A stretch of 64,000 nt of DNA, from the NCBI RefSeq assembly GCF_001425605.1, contig NZ_LMRG01000028.1, positions 1-64,000 of the forward strand, read 5' to 3'. The stretch is from Rhizobium sp. Leaf453 (GTDB lineage: Bacteria > Pseudomonadota > Alphaproteobacteria > Rhizobiales > Rhizobiaceae). The position numbers and the translations under genes are program-made. Every line of letters starts with the position of its first letter. Within the stretch, counting starts at the first letter, position 1. The notes under the pieces are model-generated. The model had not been told where the DNA came from, ran no database searches, and worked only from the letters and a program-made list of their open reading frames with translations. This document shows, one piece after another, positions 46,461-54,816 of this stretch.

Positions 46461-47546
46461 ATGGAAAAGGGTGCCAGCAAACGCGATTACAGCCTGCTTG
46501 GCCGTGATGCGAAGGCCGCGGTCGAAAGCGGGCTTTCCGCCGCCGAGTGGTATCATACCGACATTCCGCGCAAGCAGATGAAGGAATTGATGAAGCGCGA
46601 GGATGGCCCGGCCATTCGCGATACGATCCTGTGGCTGGGCAGCATGCTGGTTACCGGTGCGGCCGGCGTTTACTTCTGGGGTTCGTGGTGGTGCGTACCC
46701 TTCTTCCTCATCTACGGTGTGATGTATGGCTCCGCTTCGGATTCGCGTTGGCATGAATGCGGCCACGGCACAGCCTTCAAGACGCGCTGGATGAACGATG
46801 CCGTCTATGAGATCGCCTGTTTCATGATCATGCGCAATCCGGTCACCTGGCGCTGGAGCCATACGCGCCATCACACCGACACGGTCATTGTCGGTCGCGA
46901 CCCGGAAATCGCCGTCATGCGCCCGCCGGACCTTTTCCGCCTGATGCTGAATTTCTTCGGCATCCTCGATGCCGGCTATGCGATGATCGACATGATCCGC
47001 AATGCGGCCGGCATCATCAGTGATGCGGAAAAAACCTTCATTCCCGAGCAGGAACAGCCGCGCGCCATCCGGATTGCCCGCATCTGGGTGTTGATCTACG
47101 CCGCGACGATTGCTCTCGCCGTTTATATGGGCTCCATCTTGCCGCTAATGCTGATCGGCCTGCCGCGTCTCTATGGTGCCTGGCATCATGTGCTGACCGG
47201 CCTGCTGCAGCATGGCGGCCTTGCCGACAATGTCATCGATCATCGACTGAACAGCCGCAGCGTCAACATGAACCCCTTCAGCCGGTTCGTGTACTGGAAC
47301 ATGAACTACCATGTCGAACATCACATGTTCCCGATGGTGCCCTATCACGCCCTGCCGCAACTGCATGAAATGATCAAGCACGACCTGCCGCGGCCGAATG
47401 CATCCATGCTGGAAGGCTATCGCGAGATGATTCCCGCCTTCCTGCGCCAATTGAAGAACGAGGATTATTTCCTCAAGCGCGAACTGCCCCCGACGGCCAA
47501 GCCTTATCGGGAAGAGCTTCACGCAGCACCGATCGCCGCCGAATAG
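46461..47546 (+). CDS. Membrane fatty-acid-desaturase-fold oxygenase, MocD-like
   Basis: The 361-residue di-iron membrane oxygenase has the three histidine boxes HECGHG, HTRHHT and HVEHH and four or more membrane helices (for example IRDTILWLGSMLVTGAAGVY). GGGAGGAC precedes the ATG. The next two genes encode a Rieske ferredoxin and a ferredoxin reductase, forming a complete electron chain as in rhizopine MocDEF of Sinorhizobium. The expected chemistry is hydroxylation, possibly O-demethylation of a methyl-inosamine. True rhizopine use is inference, since mocA and mocC are not here. Confidence 0.88.
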   Translation: MEKGASKRDYSLLGRDAKAAVESGLSAAEWYHTDIPRKQMKELMKREDGPAIRDTILWLGSMLVTGAAGVYFWGSWWCVPFFLIYGVMYGSASDSRWHECGHGTAFKTRWMNDAVYEIACFMIMRNPVTWRWSHTRHHTDTVIVGRDPEIAVMRPPDLFRLMLNFFGILDAGYAMIDMIRNAAGIISDAEKTFIPEQEQPRAIRIARIWVLIYAATIALAVYMGSILPLMLIGLPRLYGAWHHVLTGLLQHGGLADNVIDHRLNSRSVNMNPFSRFVYWNMNYHVEHHMFPMVPYHALPQLHEMIKHDLPRPNASMLEGYREMIPAFLRQLKNEDYFLKRELPPTAKPYREELHAAPIAAE

Positions 47547-47577
47547 AGCCGGTACTGAACATCCAAGGGAGGACACA

Positions 47578-47889
47578 ATGAGCAACTGGGTAGAAGTGTG
47601 CGCGACGGACAAGATCGACGAGGAAGACGTCATCCGGTTCGATCACGGCGGAATGACATTCGCTGTTTATCGCAGCCCTGACGACACGTTCTTTGCTACC
47701 GCCGGGCTTTGCACCCATGAAAAGATCCATCTCGCCGATGGACTGGTGATGGACGACATCATCGAATGTCCGAAGCACAATGGCCGGTTCAACTACAAGA
47801 CCGGCGAAGCCAAGGGTGCTCCCGTCTGCGTCAACCTGAAGACCTATCCGGTCAAGGTCGAAGCCGGCACCGTCTACATCTCGCTGTGA
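47578..47889 (+). CDS. mocE: Rieske-type 2Fe-2S ferredoxin, MocE family
   Basis: The 103-residue Rieske ferredoxin has cluster ligands C-T-H in GLCTHEKIHL and C-P-K-H in IIECPKHNGRF. It carries electrons from the reductase encoded next to the membrane oxygenase encoded before. AAGGGAGGACACA precedes the ATG, 31 bases after the desaturase stop. Length matches MocE-family proteins. Confidence 0.93.
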   Translation: MSNWVEVCATDKIDEEDVIRFDHGGMTFAVYRSPDDTFFATAGLCTHEKIHLADGLVMDDIIECPKHNGRFNYKTGEAKGAPVCVNLKTYPVKVEAGTVYISL

Positions 47890-47900
47890 AAGAACCGTCC

Positions 47901-49127
47901 ATGTCACACATCGTCATCATCGGAGCAGGGGAGTGCGGCGCCCGCGCCACCTTCGCACTCAGAGAAAAGGGCTTTGATGGACGCGTCACGCTTGTCGGCG
48001 CGGAAACACATCTTCCCTACGAGCGCCCGCCGCTGTCGAAGGAAGCCCTCCTGCACGGCCATGCGCCGAAGCTCGTTTCCGAGTTGGCGCAATATGCGGA
48101 GGCCGGCATCGAGGTTCTGACCGGCGTCACTGCCGAGAGCATTGATCCGGCTGGCAAGATCGTCAGGCTCTCCAATGGCGTCATTCTTGCCTATGACCAG
48201 CTTTTGTTAACGACGGGTGCCCGCCCGCGACCCTTTCCTGGGCTTTCGGGCGACAATCACCGGATCCGGACTTTGCGCACCCACGGGGACGCGGTCGAGA
48301 TCCGCAATGCTTTGCAGCCCGGCAAACATCTCGCCGTCATCGGCGGTGGCTTCATCGGACTGGAACTGGCCGCCACTGCCCGCAAGCTGGGCGTCGCAGT
48401 GACGCTGGTTGAAGGCTTGCCGCGCATCCTGTCACGCGGCGTGCCCGAGCCGATTGCCGCCATCGTCGCGGATCGGCACCGGGCGGAAGGGGTCGAACTG
48501 CTCTGTGGCGCCAGGATCGAAAGCCTGAGCGAAGATGGAGACGCTGCCCATATCCGCCTTGCCGACGGCCGTACGATTAGCGCGGACATGATCGTCGTCG
48601 GCATCGGCGCCGTTCCGAATGTCGAACTGGCCCGTGACGCAGGCCTTGCGATCGACAATGGCATCGCCGTCGACGAACACTTGAGGACATCGGCGCCTGA
48701 CATCTTTGCCGCCGGCGATTGCTGCTCCTTTCCGCTTTCGCATTACGGTGGCCGGCGCCTGCGCTTGGAAGCCTGGCGCAATGCCCACGACCAAGGCAAC
48801 TTGGCCGCCGCCAATCTGATGGGCGAGGGTGCCACCGTCTCGGCGGTCCCCTGGTTCTGGTCGGATCAATACGACCTGACGCTGCAGATTGCCGGAATGG
48901 CCGATGGCGCGACGCTGACCGTTCGCCGGGAGGTCGCCGAAGGCGCGTTCATCCTGTTCCATCTCGATGAAACCGGCCGGTTGATCGCCGCCAGCGGCAT
49001 CGGCACAGGCAATTCGATCGCCCGTGATATCCGCCTCGCCGAAATGATGATCGCCGCCGGCGTGCGTCCCGATCCCGATGCCCTCGCGGCGCCGGGGACG
49101 AAGCTGAAAAGCCTGCTGGCTGCCTGA
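47901..49127 (+). CDS. FAD-dependent ferredoxin reductase, MocF-like
   Basis: The 408-residue pyridine-nucleotide:ferredoxin oxidoreductase has an FAD dinucleotide fold at the start (VIIGAGECGARATFALR), an NAD-binding fold (LAVIGGGFIGLELAATARKLG) and the FAD-closing motif APDIFAAGDCC. The C-terminal domain is typical of oxygenase-coupled reductases (rubredoxin/ferredoxin reductase type). ATG 47901 begins 11 bases after the mocE stop. It passes NAD(P)H electrons to the Rieske protein. Confidence 0.92.
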   Translation: MSHIVIIGAGECGARATFALREKGFDGRVTLVGAETHLPYERPPLSKEALLHGHAPKLVSELAQYAEAGIEVLTGVTAESIDPAGKIVRLSNGVILAYDQLLLTTGARPRPFPGLSGDNHRIRTLRTHGDAVEIRNALQPGKHLAVIGGGFIGLELAATARKLGVAVTLVEGLPRILSRGVPEPIAAIVADRHRAEGVELLCGARIESLSEDGDAAHIRLADGRTISADMIVVGIGAVPNVELARDAGLAIDNGIAVDEHLRTSAPDIFAAGDCCSFPLSHYGGRRLRLEAWRNAHDQGNLAAANLMGEGATVSAVPWFWSDQYDLTLQIAGMADGATLTVRREVAEGAFILFHLDETGRLIAASGIGTGNSIARDIRLAEMMIAAGVRPDPDALAAPGTKLKSLLAA

Positions 49128-49253
49128 CAGTAACAGCTGAAACCCTTCTTTCAGGACGTCGCGACAGCGGATTGCGGCGTTCTGCGTCAAATCAATGACA
49201 AATCACACGGCGACGGCGGCAAAGCCCTCATCGCGCACGCCTGGAGGAACCCC

Positions 49254-50045
49254 ATGAGACACCGTCGCCCTACCGTCGCAGACCTTCTATCCATGAAGGG
49301 AAAGCGGCAGCTGAGCATGCTGCGCGTCGAGACGCTGGACGAGGCGGATGCTGCCGAGCGGGCAGGGGTCGATCTCGTCTCCGTGCCGCCAGCCTTGCTT
49401 GGCCCGGCGTTTCGCGAGGCGGCGCCCTCTGTCTTTGCCTTTCCGGGCCTCGAATATGGCGACCTCGTCACGGCCGACGAGTATATCCGCGCTGCCTTCC
49501 AAGCGCTGAAAGCCGGCGGCGACGCCGTCTATTGCGCCGCGGGTCTCGGCATCGTCCGCCGCATGCGTGAAGAGGGCATACCGGTCTGCGGTCATCTCGG
49601 TCTCATTCCGTCGAAGGCAACCTGGACAGGCGGCTTCCGCGCCGTCGGCAAGACGGCCGAGAGTGCGCTCGAAATCTGGCGGCAAGCTAAGGCACTTGAG
49701 GAAGCCGGGGCCTTTGCCGCCGAAATAGAGGTCGTGCCCGGCGAAGTCGCCGCCGAGATCAGCAAGCGTACCTCCATGCTGATGCTTTCCATGGGCGCAG
49801 GCACAGGCTGTGACGCCCAATATCTCTTCACCGATGACGTTCTCGGCTCCAACAAGGGCCATGTCCCGCGCCACGCCAAGATCTACCGCAATTTCGCGGC
49901 AGAATACGACCGCCTGCAGCAGGAGCGCATCGCCGCATTCTCGGAATATGTAGCCGACGTCAAATCCGGGGTTTATCCCGCCCGGGAGCATCTCGTCGGG
50001 ATCGAGCGGGCTGAGCTTGAAGCTTTTGTGGCATCGCTGGACTGA
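49254..50045 (+). CDS. PanB-like 3-methyl-2-oxobutanoate hydroxymethyltransferase family protein
   Basis: The 263-residue TIM-barrel protein resembles ketopantoate hydroxymethyltransferase: start RRPTVADLLSMKGKRQLSML, AGVDLVSVPPALLG, GIPVCGHLGLIPSKATWTGGF and EIEVVPGEVAAEIS (a PanB-type Glu). True PanB is normally next to panC, and here the gene follows the mocDEF-like genes by 126 bases. The divergent sequence suggests a C1-transfer or PEP-mutase-like role on a pathway intermediate. One possibility is capture of the formaldehyde released by the upstream oxygenase. GGAGGAAC precedes the ATG. Confidence 0.75.
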   Translation: MRHRRPTVADLLSMKGKRQLSMLRVETLDEADAAERAGVDLVSVPPALLGPAFREAAPSVFAFPGLEYGDLVTADEYIRAAFQALKAGGDAVYCAAGLGIVRRMREEGIPVCGHLGLIPSKATWTGGFRAVGKTAESALEIWRQAKALEEAGAFAAEIEVVPGEVAAEISKRTSMLMLSMGAGTGCDAQYLFTDDVLGSNKGHVPRHAKIYRNFAAEYDRLQQERIAAFSEYVADVKSGVYPAREHLVGIERAELEAFVASLD

Positions 50046-50074
50046 ACTTTTGTTACAGCAAAGCCCAACACAAA

Positions 50075-50098
50075 ACGGGGCGGAATTACCCGCCCCGT
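50075..50098 (-). terminator. Terminator of the flotillin operon
   Basis: ACGGGGCGG and CCGCCCCGT (50075-50098, loop AATTAC) form a 9-bp stem between convergent genes. On the minus strand TTTTG follows, so it chiefly serves the flotillin operon. Confidence 0.85.
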
Positions 50099-50113
50099 CG
50101 CTGCTACTGCATA

Positions 50114-51811
50114 CTACTTCGCGGTTTCGTCCTCTTCGTCCTCATCTACTTCTTCGACGATGACGGTCTTGTTGCCCTGCAGATTGCCGAGCAGGGCCGA
50201 GACCGCGTTGTCGCCTTCGAAGCCTGCCTCCTTCAGCAGTTTGTCGAGGATCGGCTTGTTGGCCTGGTAGGCGAGCAGTTGTCCAGCCAAGCCCTCGCCC
50301 ATGCCGACACCGCTTCCGCCGGCAGCACCGCCACCGCGCCCCAGCATGCCGCCGGTGTCAAAGATGCGGATGTCGGAAATCTTTTCGATCGGCTTGACCG
50401 CTTCGGCCAAGGCTTCGGGAATGATACGGATCCGCTCACGCAGGATTTCGAAGTCGATGATGGCGGCACTCAGCTTGTTGCGGGCTTCGTTGAGCAAAGC
50501 GGCACTTTCAGCCTCGGCCTTGCCGGTTTCGAGCACGCCCTTCGCCCGGATGATCGCCGCATCGGCTTCGGCGGTTGCCAGCGTCTTGATAGCATCGGCC
50601 TGGTCGGACGCAGCCTGCTTTTCGGCCTCGGCGCCAACGGTCACGGCCGTTGCCTCGGTTTCAGCACGCTTGCGCGCATCGATGACGGCGATCAGGCGTT
50701 CGCGTTCGGCGATTTCGACCGCCTTGGCGGTTCCAACCTTTTCCTCGGCCGCGATCGCCAGCGCACGGGCATTTTCGGCCTGTGCCTTGGCCTCGGATTC
50801 CTCCCGGCTCTTGTTGGCAACGGCAATCGCGCTTTCCTGGGCGACGATCTGAAGGTCACGCTTAGCCTCGGTATCGCGCTGCTGGACTGCGCGAGTGGCT
50901 GCGATATTGGCGCTTTCGCGGACCTGCTTGGCGAGGGCTTCAGCTTCCGCAATCGCCTGCTGGGAGGCAATACGGGCCTCTTCTTCGGCGCGCTTGGCGG
51001 CCTGCTCCTGCTGGGCGGTTTCGGCGCGGGTCGCGGCCGACTTGTTGGCGATATCGCGCTCCTGGCTGAGTTCCGCCTCACGCTTCGTCCGCTCGATCGC
51101 CAGTGACTGCTGGCGGGCCTCCAGGTCTTTCTGCGCGATCGCCACTTCGGTATCGCGCACGATTTCGTTGCGCTCCTTCTTGCGACCCTCGGTGATGCGG
51201 GTCAGCGCCGCCAGACCGTGAGCATCGAAGAAGTTGTTGGCGTTGAAGTGCTTGATATCCGTCTGGTCGAGGCGGGTCAGCGAGACCGATTCCAGCTCGA
51301 GACCGTTCGATTGGAGGTCGGCGCCAACCGCTTCCTGCACCGCCTTGACGAAGTCCATGCGCTGTTCCTGCAGGGCGTCCAGTGTCATTGTGGCGGCAAC
51401 GGAACGCAGGCCGTCGACGAATTTCGCTTCGATCAGCACGCGCAATTGTTCTGCATCATTCGTCCGGTTGCCCAGCGTCTGGGCGGCAAGCGCGATCGAC
51501 GATGCATCCGGCTTGACGCGGACATAGAATTCCGCGCCGATATCAACGCGCATGCGGTCCTTGGTGATCAGGGCATCGCCCTCGCCGCGGCGCACTTCGA
51601 GCCGCAAGGTTTTCAGGTTGACGCGGGCGATCGAGTGGAAGATCGGCAGGACGACGGAGCCGCCATCCAGAACCACCTTTTGTCCGCCAAGACCGGTACG
51701 CACATAGGCTTCATCGCGGCTGGAGCGGGTGTAGAGCGATGCGAGAACGAAACCGATGCCGAGGATCAGGACAATGCCGATGCCGGCAGGCAGGAGAAGA
51801 TCGTAGATCAT
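50114..51811 (-). CDS. Flotillin-like SPFH/band-7 protein, YqiK type
   Basis: The 565-residue protein has an N-terminal membrane helix (LLLPAGIGIVLILGIGFVLA), an SPFH domain (about 35-230, with VRTGLGGQKVVLDGGSVVLP) and a very long Ala/Glu-rich coiled coil (about 240-460). A Gly-rich flotillin tail (GRGGGAAGGSGVGMGEGLAG) and an acidic end follow. Flotillins form oligomeric membrane scaffolds affecting fluidity and stress responses. It overlaps the YqiJ-like gene by four bases, mirroring the E. coli yqiJ-yqiK operon. Confidence 0.92.
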   Translation of the reverse strand: MIYDLLLPAGIGIVLILGIGFVLASLYTRSSRDEAYVRTGLGGQKVVLDGGSVVLPIFHSIARVNLKTLRLEVRRGEGDALITKDRMRVDIGAEFYVRVKPDASSIALAAQTLGNRTNDAEQLRVLIEAKFVDGLRSVAATMTLDALQEQRMDFVKAVQEAVGADLQSNGLELESVSLTRLDQTDIKHFNANNFFDAHGLAALTRITEGRKKERNEIVRDTEVAIAQKDLEARQQSLAIERTKREAELSQERDIANKSAATRAETAQQEQAAKRAEEEARIASQQAIAEAEALAKQVRESANIAATRAVQQRDTEAKRDLQIVAQESAIAVANKSREESEAKAQAENARALAIAAEEKVGTAKAVEIAERERLIAVIDARKRAETEATAVTVGAEAEKQAASDQADAIKTLATAEADAAIIRAKGVLETGKAEAESAALLNEARNKLSAAIIDFEILRERIRIIPEALAEAVKPIEKISDIRIFDTGGMLGRGGGAAGGSGVGMGEGLAGQLLAYQANKPILDKLLKEAGFEGDNAVSALLGNLQGNKTVIVEEVDEDEEDETAK

Positions 51812-52455
51812 GATAGCTCCGTTGATGTGGGTCCGGGTGTCGGAAAAATGTCCGACGTCGCACGGATGGCGATGTAGATATTGGAAACATGGTCGACGAG
51901 CAGGACCGTCGTGCCGATCGCAATCGGGTTCTCACTCTTGGCGGCACGCGCTCTCAGACTATGCCAGTTGCCGTGCTGGTCCTTGACCCGCACGCTGCCC
52001 GGCAATCCCTGATCGAGCGGACCGACGGTGACTTCGCCGGTACGTCCGACGAATTCGCTCATCTCGACCGCATAGGTCTCATCCCTCGGCACGATGCGCG
52101 CCCCGGTGCGGCTGGAAGCCCGCACCGCCGGAAGCGCCAGAACGAAGGCGGGCAGGGCGGCAAGCGTAGCGGGCAGTGAGATTCCGACGGCATGCGCGAC
52201 GCTCTGGATGACGAATCCGATAATGGCGAAGAATCCGAGCAGCAGCATGATGAGAATCAGGATCGGTACTCCGCCGACATTCAACCACGACATCAGCCCC
52301 AGCATACCGCCGTGATCGTCGGGCAGGGCCTTGTCGATCGCCTCGCCGAGCGAAAAACCGACCAGCAGGCAGAGGATCTCGATCCCGGTCAATGCGGCCA
52401 GCATCACGGCGGCAATCGCGAAGGGCAGGGATTCCGGCGCAAGAAACAGCTGCAT
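51808..52455 (-). CDS. YqiJ/OB-fold membrane protein
   Basis: The 215-residue inner-membrane protein has three or four N-terminal helices (PFAIAAVMLAALTGIEILCL; GVPILILIMLLLGFFAIIGF; LPATLAALPAFVLALP) and a soluble C-terminal OB-like domain (FVGRTGEVTVGPLDQGLPGS, TTVLLVDHVSNIYI) similar to NfeD-class partners of flotillins. It lies between the TnpB-N/PspA gene (five-base gap) and the flotillin gene (four-base overlap). It probably recruits or stabilises the flotillin. Confidence 0.88.
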   Translation of the reverse strand: MQLFLAPESLPFAIAAVMLAALTGIEILCLLVGFSLGEAIDKALPDDHGGMLGLMSWLNVGGVPILILIMLLLGFFAIIGFVIQSVAHAVGISLPATLAALPAFVLALPAVRASSRTGARIVPRDETYAVEMSEFVGRTGEVTVGPLDQGLPGSVRVKDQHGNWHSLRARAAKSENPIAIGTTVLLVDHVSNIYIAIRATSDIFPTPGPTSTELS

Positions 52456-52460
52456 GGGCG

Positions 52461-53585
52461 TCAGTTCTTGCCCGTCTTGAACTGAGCCAGTCGCGCTTCG
52501 ATCGCCTGTTCGCGATGAAGACGGTCCAGTTCATCCAGTTCAGCACTTGTTGCGTTCGCCCCGACAGGAACGCCAGTAATACGCGAGACAGCCGCAGCCG
52601 CGCGAGCGGCGCCATCGGTGGCACTCACTCGCACCCGCCCCGATCCTGTCTCTTCCGGAAACTGGGCAAGGCTGCGCTTCAGGTCGACCAGCCGCGCCTC
52701 GGCTTCCCGGCGCGTAGCCAGCACCGCCTGCAGAGCCTGCTGGCCCTCATCGAGATAGGCGCGCGCATCGGCCAGCGCCTTGTCGAGGGCAGCCACCTGG
52801 GATTCCAGGTCGATCTGTCGCGACACGCCAGCTTTGGCGAGGTCATCGCGGTCGGACGAGACGGCGAGGCGGATCTTTTCGTCCAGTGCCTTCAGATCGG
52901 CAGTGATTTCGCCGCGACGGCTTTGAAGGCGGTACTCCTCGGCGCGCGCCTTGCCGATATCGGTGCGCGCTTCATCGGCGGCTGCATCGATTTCGCGCAG
53001 GGCCTGCTCGACGACGGCGATCTTGTTGGTTCCTTCGGCCTTGTCGATCGCGGCGTTGGCAACGCCGGCGATCAGGCGCCCCATGCGAGAAAGAATGCCT
53101 TCGTTCATCATCATGTTTTCCTCCATTCGATCGGAATGCGTGGTGACACCGACATGGATTTCATAGGTTCCATGATCGGCAACGAGTTGGGCTGCGAAAA
53201 TATTCAGCGGGCCGCGCGAATAGCCGGCGACGTCAAAGGGGATGGCGACGCGGCCACGCACCGTGGCAATCGTCAGATCCGCCGGCCCCTTGATGGCAAA
53301 CAATTTTTCATCGAGCGGCAGCCTAGGCGGTCCGGACGGATGACCGCGGTTGGACGCAAAGTCACGCAGGCCCAGCGTGACAAGCCGCGCAGGAAGTCCA
53401 GTGCGCTCGCGGACGGTTTCATAGGCAAGTTCATGCAAAGTAACGAGATTGGCACCACCCTTTTCCGCCGCAAGCTCCTCCAGAAGCAGGAGCATGGCAG
53501 AGTAGGCGTCGAACGTTTCCTGCAAAGCCAGTTCCGCCTCCTCGCTGGGAGCGAGCCGGTAGCGTAAGGTCGAATTGTGTGTCAT
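52461..53585 (-). CDS. PspA/IM30-family protein with TnpB-like N-terminal domain
   Basis: The reading frame has 374 codons. Residues about 1-150 look like the N-terminal half of transposon TnpB: YRLAPSEEAELALQETFDAY, LHELAYETVRERTGLPARL, PLDEKLFAIKGPADLTIATV and GRVAIPF with TYEIHVGV. The RuvC nuclease and zinc-finger parts are absent. From residue 158 a complete PspA-type protein follows (MNEGILSRMGRLIAGVANAA amphipathic helix, then a long coiled coil). GGAGG lies five bases before internal ATG 53114, so PspA could also be made separately, while the upstream ATG at 53585 lacks a ribosome site. PspA proteins coat damaged membrane. The operon continues with YqiJ-like and flotillin genes. Confidence 0.82.
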   Translation of the reverse strand: MTHNSTLRYRLAPSEEAELALQETFDAYSAMLLLLEELAAEKGGANLVTLHELAYETVRERTGLPARLVTLGLRDFASNRGHPSGPPRLPLDEKLFAIKGPADLTIATVRGRVAIPFDVAGYSRGPLNIFAAQLVADHGTYEIHVGVTTHSDRMEENMMMNEGILSRMGRLIAGVANAAIDKAEGTNKIAVVEQALREIDAAADEARTDIGKARAEEYRLQSRRGEITADLKALDEKIRLAVSSDRDDLAKAGVSRQIDLESQVAALDKALADARAYLDEGQQALQAVLATRREAEARLVDLKRSLAQFPEETGSGRVRVSATDGAARAAAAVSRITGVPVGANATSAELDELDRLHREQAIEARLAQFKTGKN

Positions 53586-53605
53586 TGGAGCCATGCATAT
53601 AACGT

Positions 53606-53637
53606 AAAGCACCACTTTAGTGCTTTCAAGAAGTGGT
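53606..53637. promoter_or_regulatory. Overlapping inverted repeats upstream of the PspA-fusion operon
   Basis: AAAGCAC-N7-GTGCTTT (53606-53626) and ACCACTT-N13-AAGTGGT (53611-53637) interlock 20-50 bases upstream of the start. This resembles an operator or mutually exclusive RNA folds. No regulator is identified. Confidence 0.45.
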
Positions 53638-53824
53638 ACCCTTTATTTTTGCATGCGGCGTCGATTGATTAATCCCAGATTGCAGACCTATATCGAGTTT
53701 CCGGATTTCCCTCCATATCGTGCCAAAGTGATACACTGACAAATGGCTGAACCCGCTCCGGCAGCAAATTCATCAGTCATCGACGCGGAAATGTCGCGAA
53801 AGGAAAGGCAGGGCGATCGCGAAA

Positions 53825-54790
53825 ATGCAATATGCCTCCAACAGCTTGGGGAGCCTCGTGCAGAATCGCGCCACTCTCGGAATCTTTTTCCTCTGCCTCG
53901 GCATCTTCGTGTTCTCGCTGCAGGATGCGGTGATCAAGGCCGTGTCGGGCAATTATGCCCTGACACAGGTCGTTTCCACCCGTTGCCTTGTCTCAGTCCC
54001 GATCCTGTTGCTGCTTGTCCATTTCGAGGCGGGGCTCCGCAGCCTTTTCAGCCGTGAGTTCAAGTCGCTCGTCGGCCGCGCGGCACTGCTGCTGGTCGCC
54101 TACACCACCTATTACATGGCGTTTCCGGCACTGCCGCTCGCCGATGCGGTGGCGCTTTATTTCACGGTGCCTTTGTTCATGATCGCGCTCGCGCCCGTCA
54201 TGCTTGGCGAGGCCATCGGTTGGCGCCGCATCACCGCCGTTGTCGTCGGCTTCGTCGGCGTGGTAATCATGCTAAAGCCAGGGGCAGGGCTGTTCGAACC
54301 GGCAGCGCTTCTATCTCTGTCGTCGGCCGCGACCTATGCCCTGGCCATGCTGATGGCGCGAAAGATCAGCAACGAAGCCACCGCGTCGGTCATGGCGTTC
54401 TACCAGAATGGCGTCTATCTCACGGGCGCGCTTCTGATTGCCGCTTTCTTTCACGCGACCGGCTTCCAGCAGGCCACTCACAAGTCGATCGAGTTCCTGG
54501 TCCGCCCCTGGGTCTGGCCAACTGCGAAAGACGCAATGCTGATGGCATCCTGCGGCGTGATCGCCGCGATCGGCATGACACTGCTGACCCATGCCTACCG
54601 GATTGCCAAGGCAAGCGTGGTCGCCTCGTTCGAATATACCGGCATGCTCTGGGCGCCGCTCTGGGGCTTCCTGTTTTTCGGGGAAGTGCCTTACCTGACG
54701 ACGATCGCCGGCGCCTGCATGATCATCATTGCCGGTCTTTTCGCGCTCTCGTCACCGGCCGCGCAGGAGGACAGGGCAGGCGCCGTCTGA
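53825..54790 (+). CDS. DMT-superfamily (EamA) transporter
   Basis: The 321-residue inner-membrane protein has ten predicted helices in two EamA repeats (GIFFLCLGIFVFSLQDAVIK; AVVVGFVGVVIMLKPG; second half ending IAGACMIIIAGLFAL). DMT proteins export metabolites such as amino acids or nucleosides; the substrate is not predictable. It is monocistronic and divergent from the PspA-fusion operon. The start at 53825 has only weak AAAGG-type sequence further upstream. Confidence 0.9.
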   Translation: MQYASNSLGSLVQNRATLGIFFLCLGIFVFSLQDAVIKAVSGNYALTQVVSTRCLVSVPILLLLVHFEAGLRSLFSREFKSLVGRAALLLVAYTTYYMAFPALPLADAVALYFTVPLFMIALAPVMLGEAIGWRRITAVVVGFVGVVIMLKPGAGLFEPAALLSLSSAATYALAMLMARKISNEATASVMAFYQNGVYLTGALLIAAFFHATGFQQATHKSIEFLVRPWVWPTAKDAMLMASCGVIAAIGMTLLTHAYRIAKASVVASFEYTGMLWAPLWGFLFFGEVPYLTTIAGACMIIIAGLFALSSPAAQEDRAGAV

Positions 54791-54816
54791 CATTGTCGGG
54801 GCAGTAAATGGCCAGC

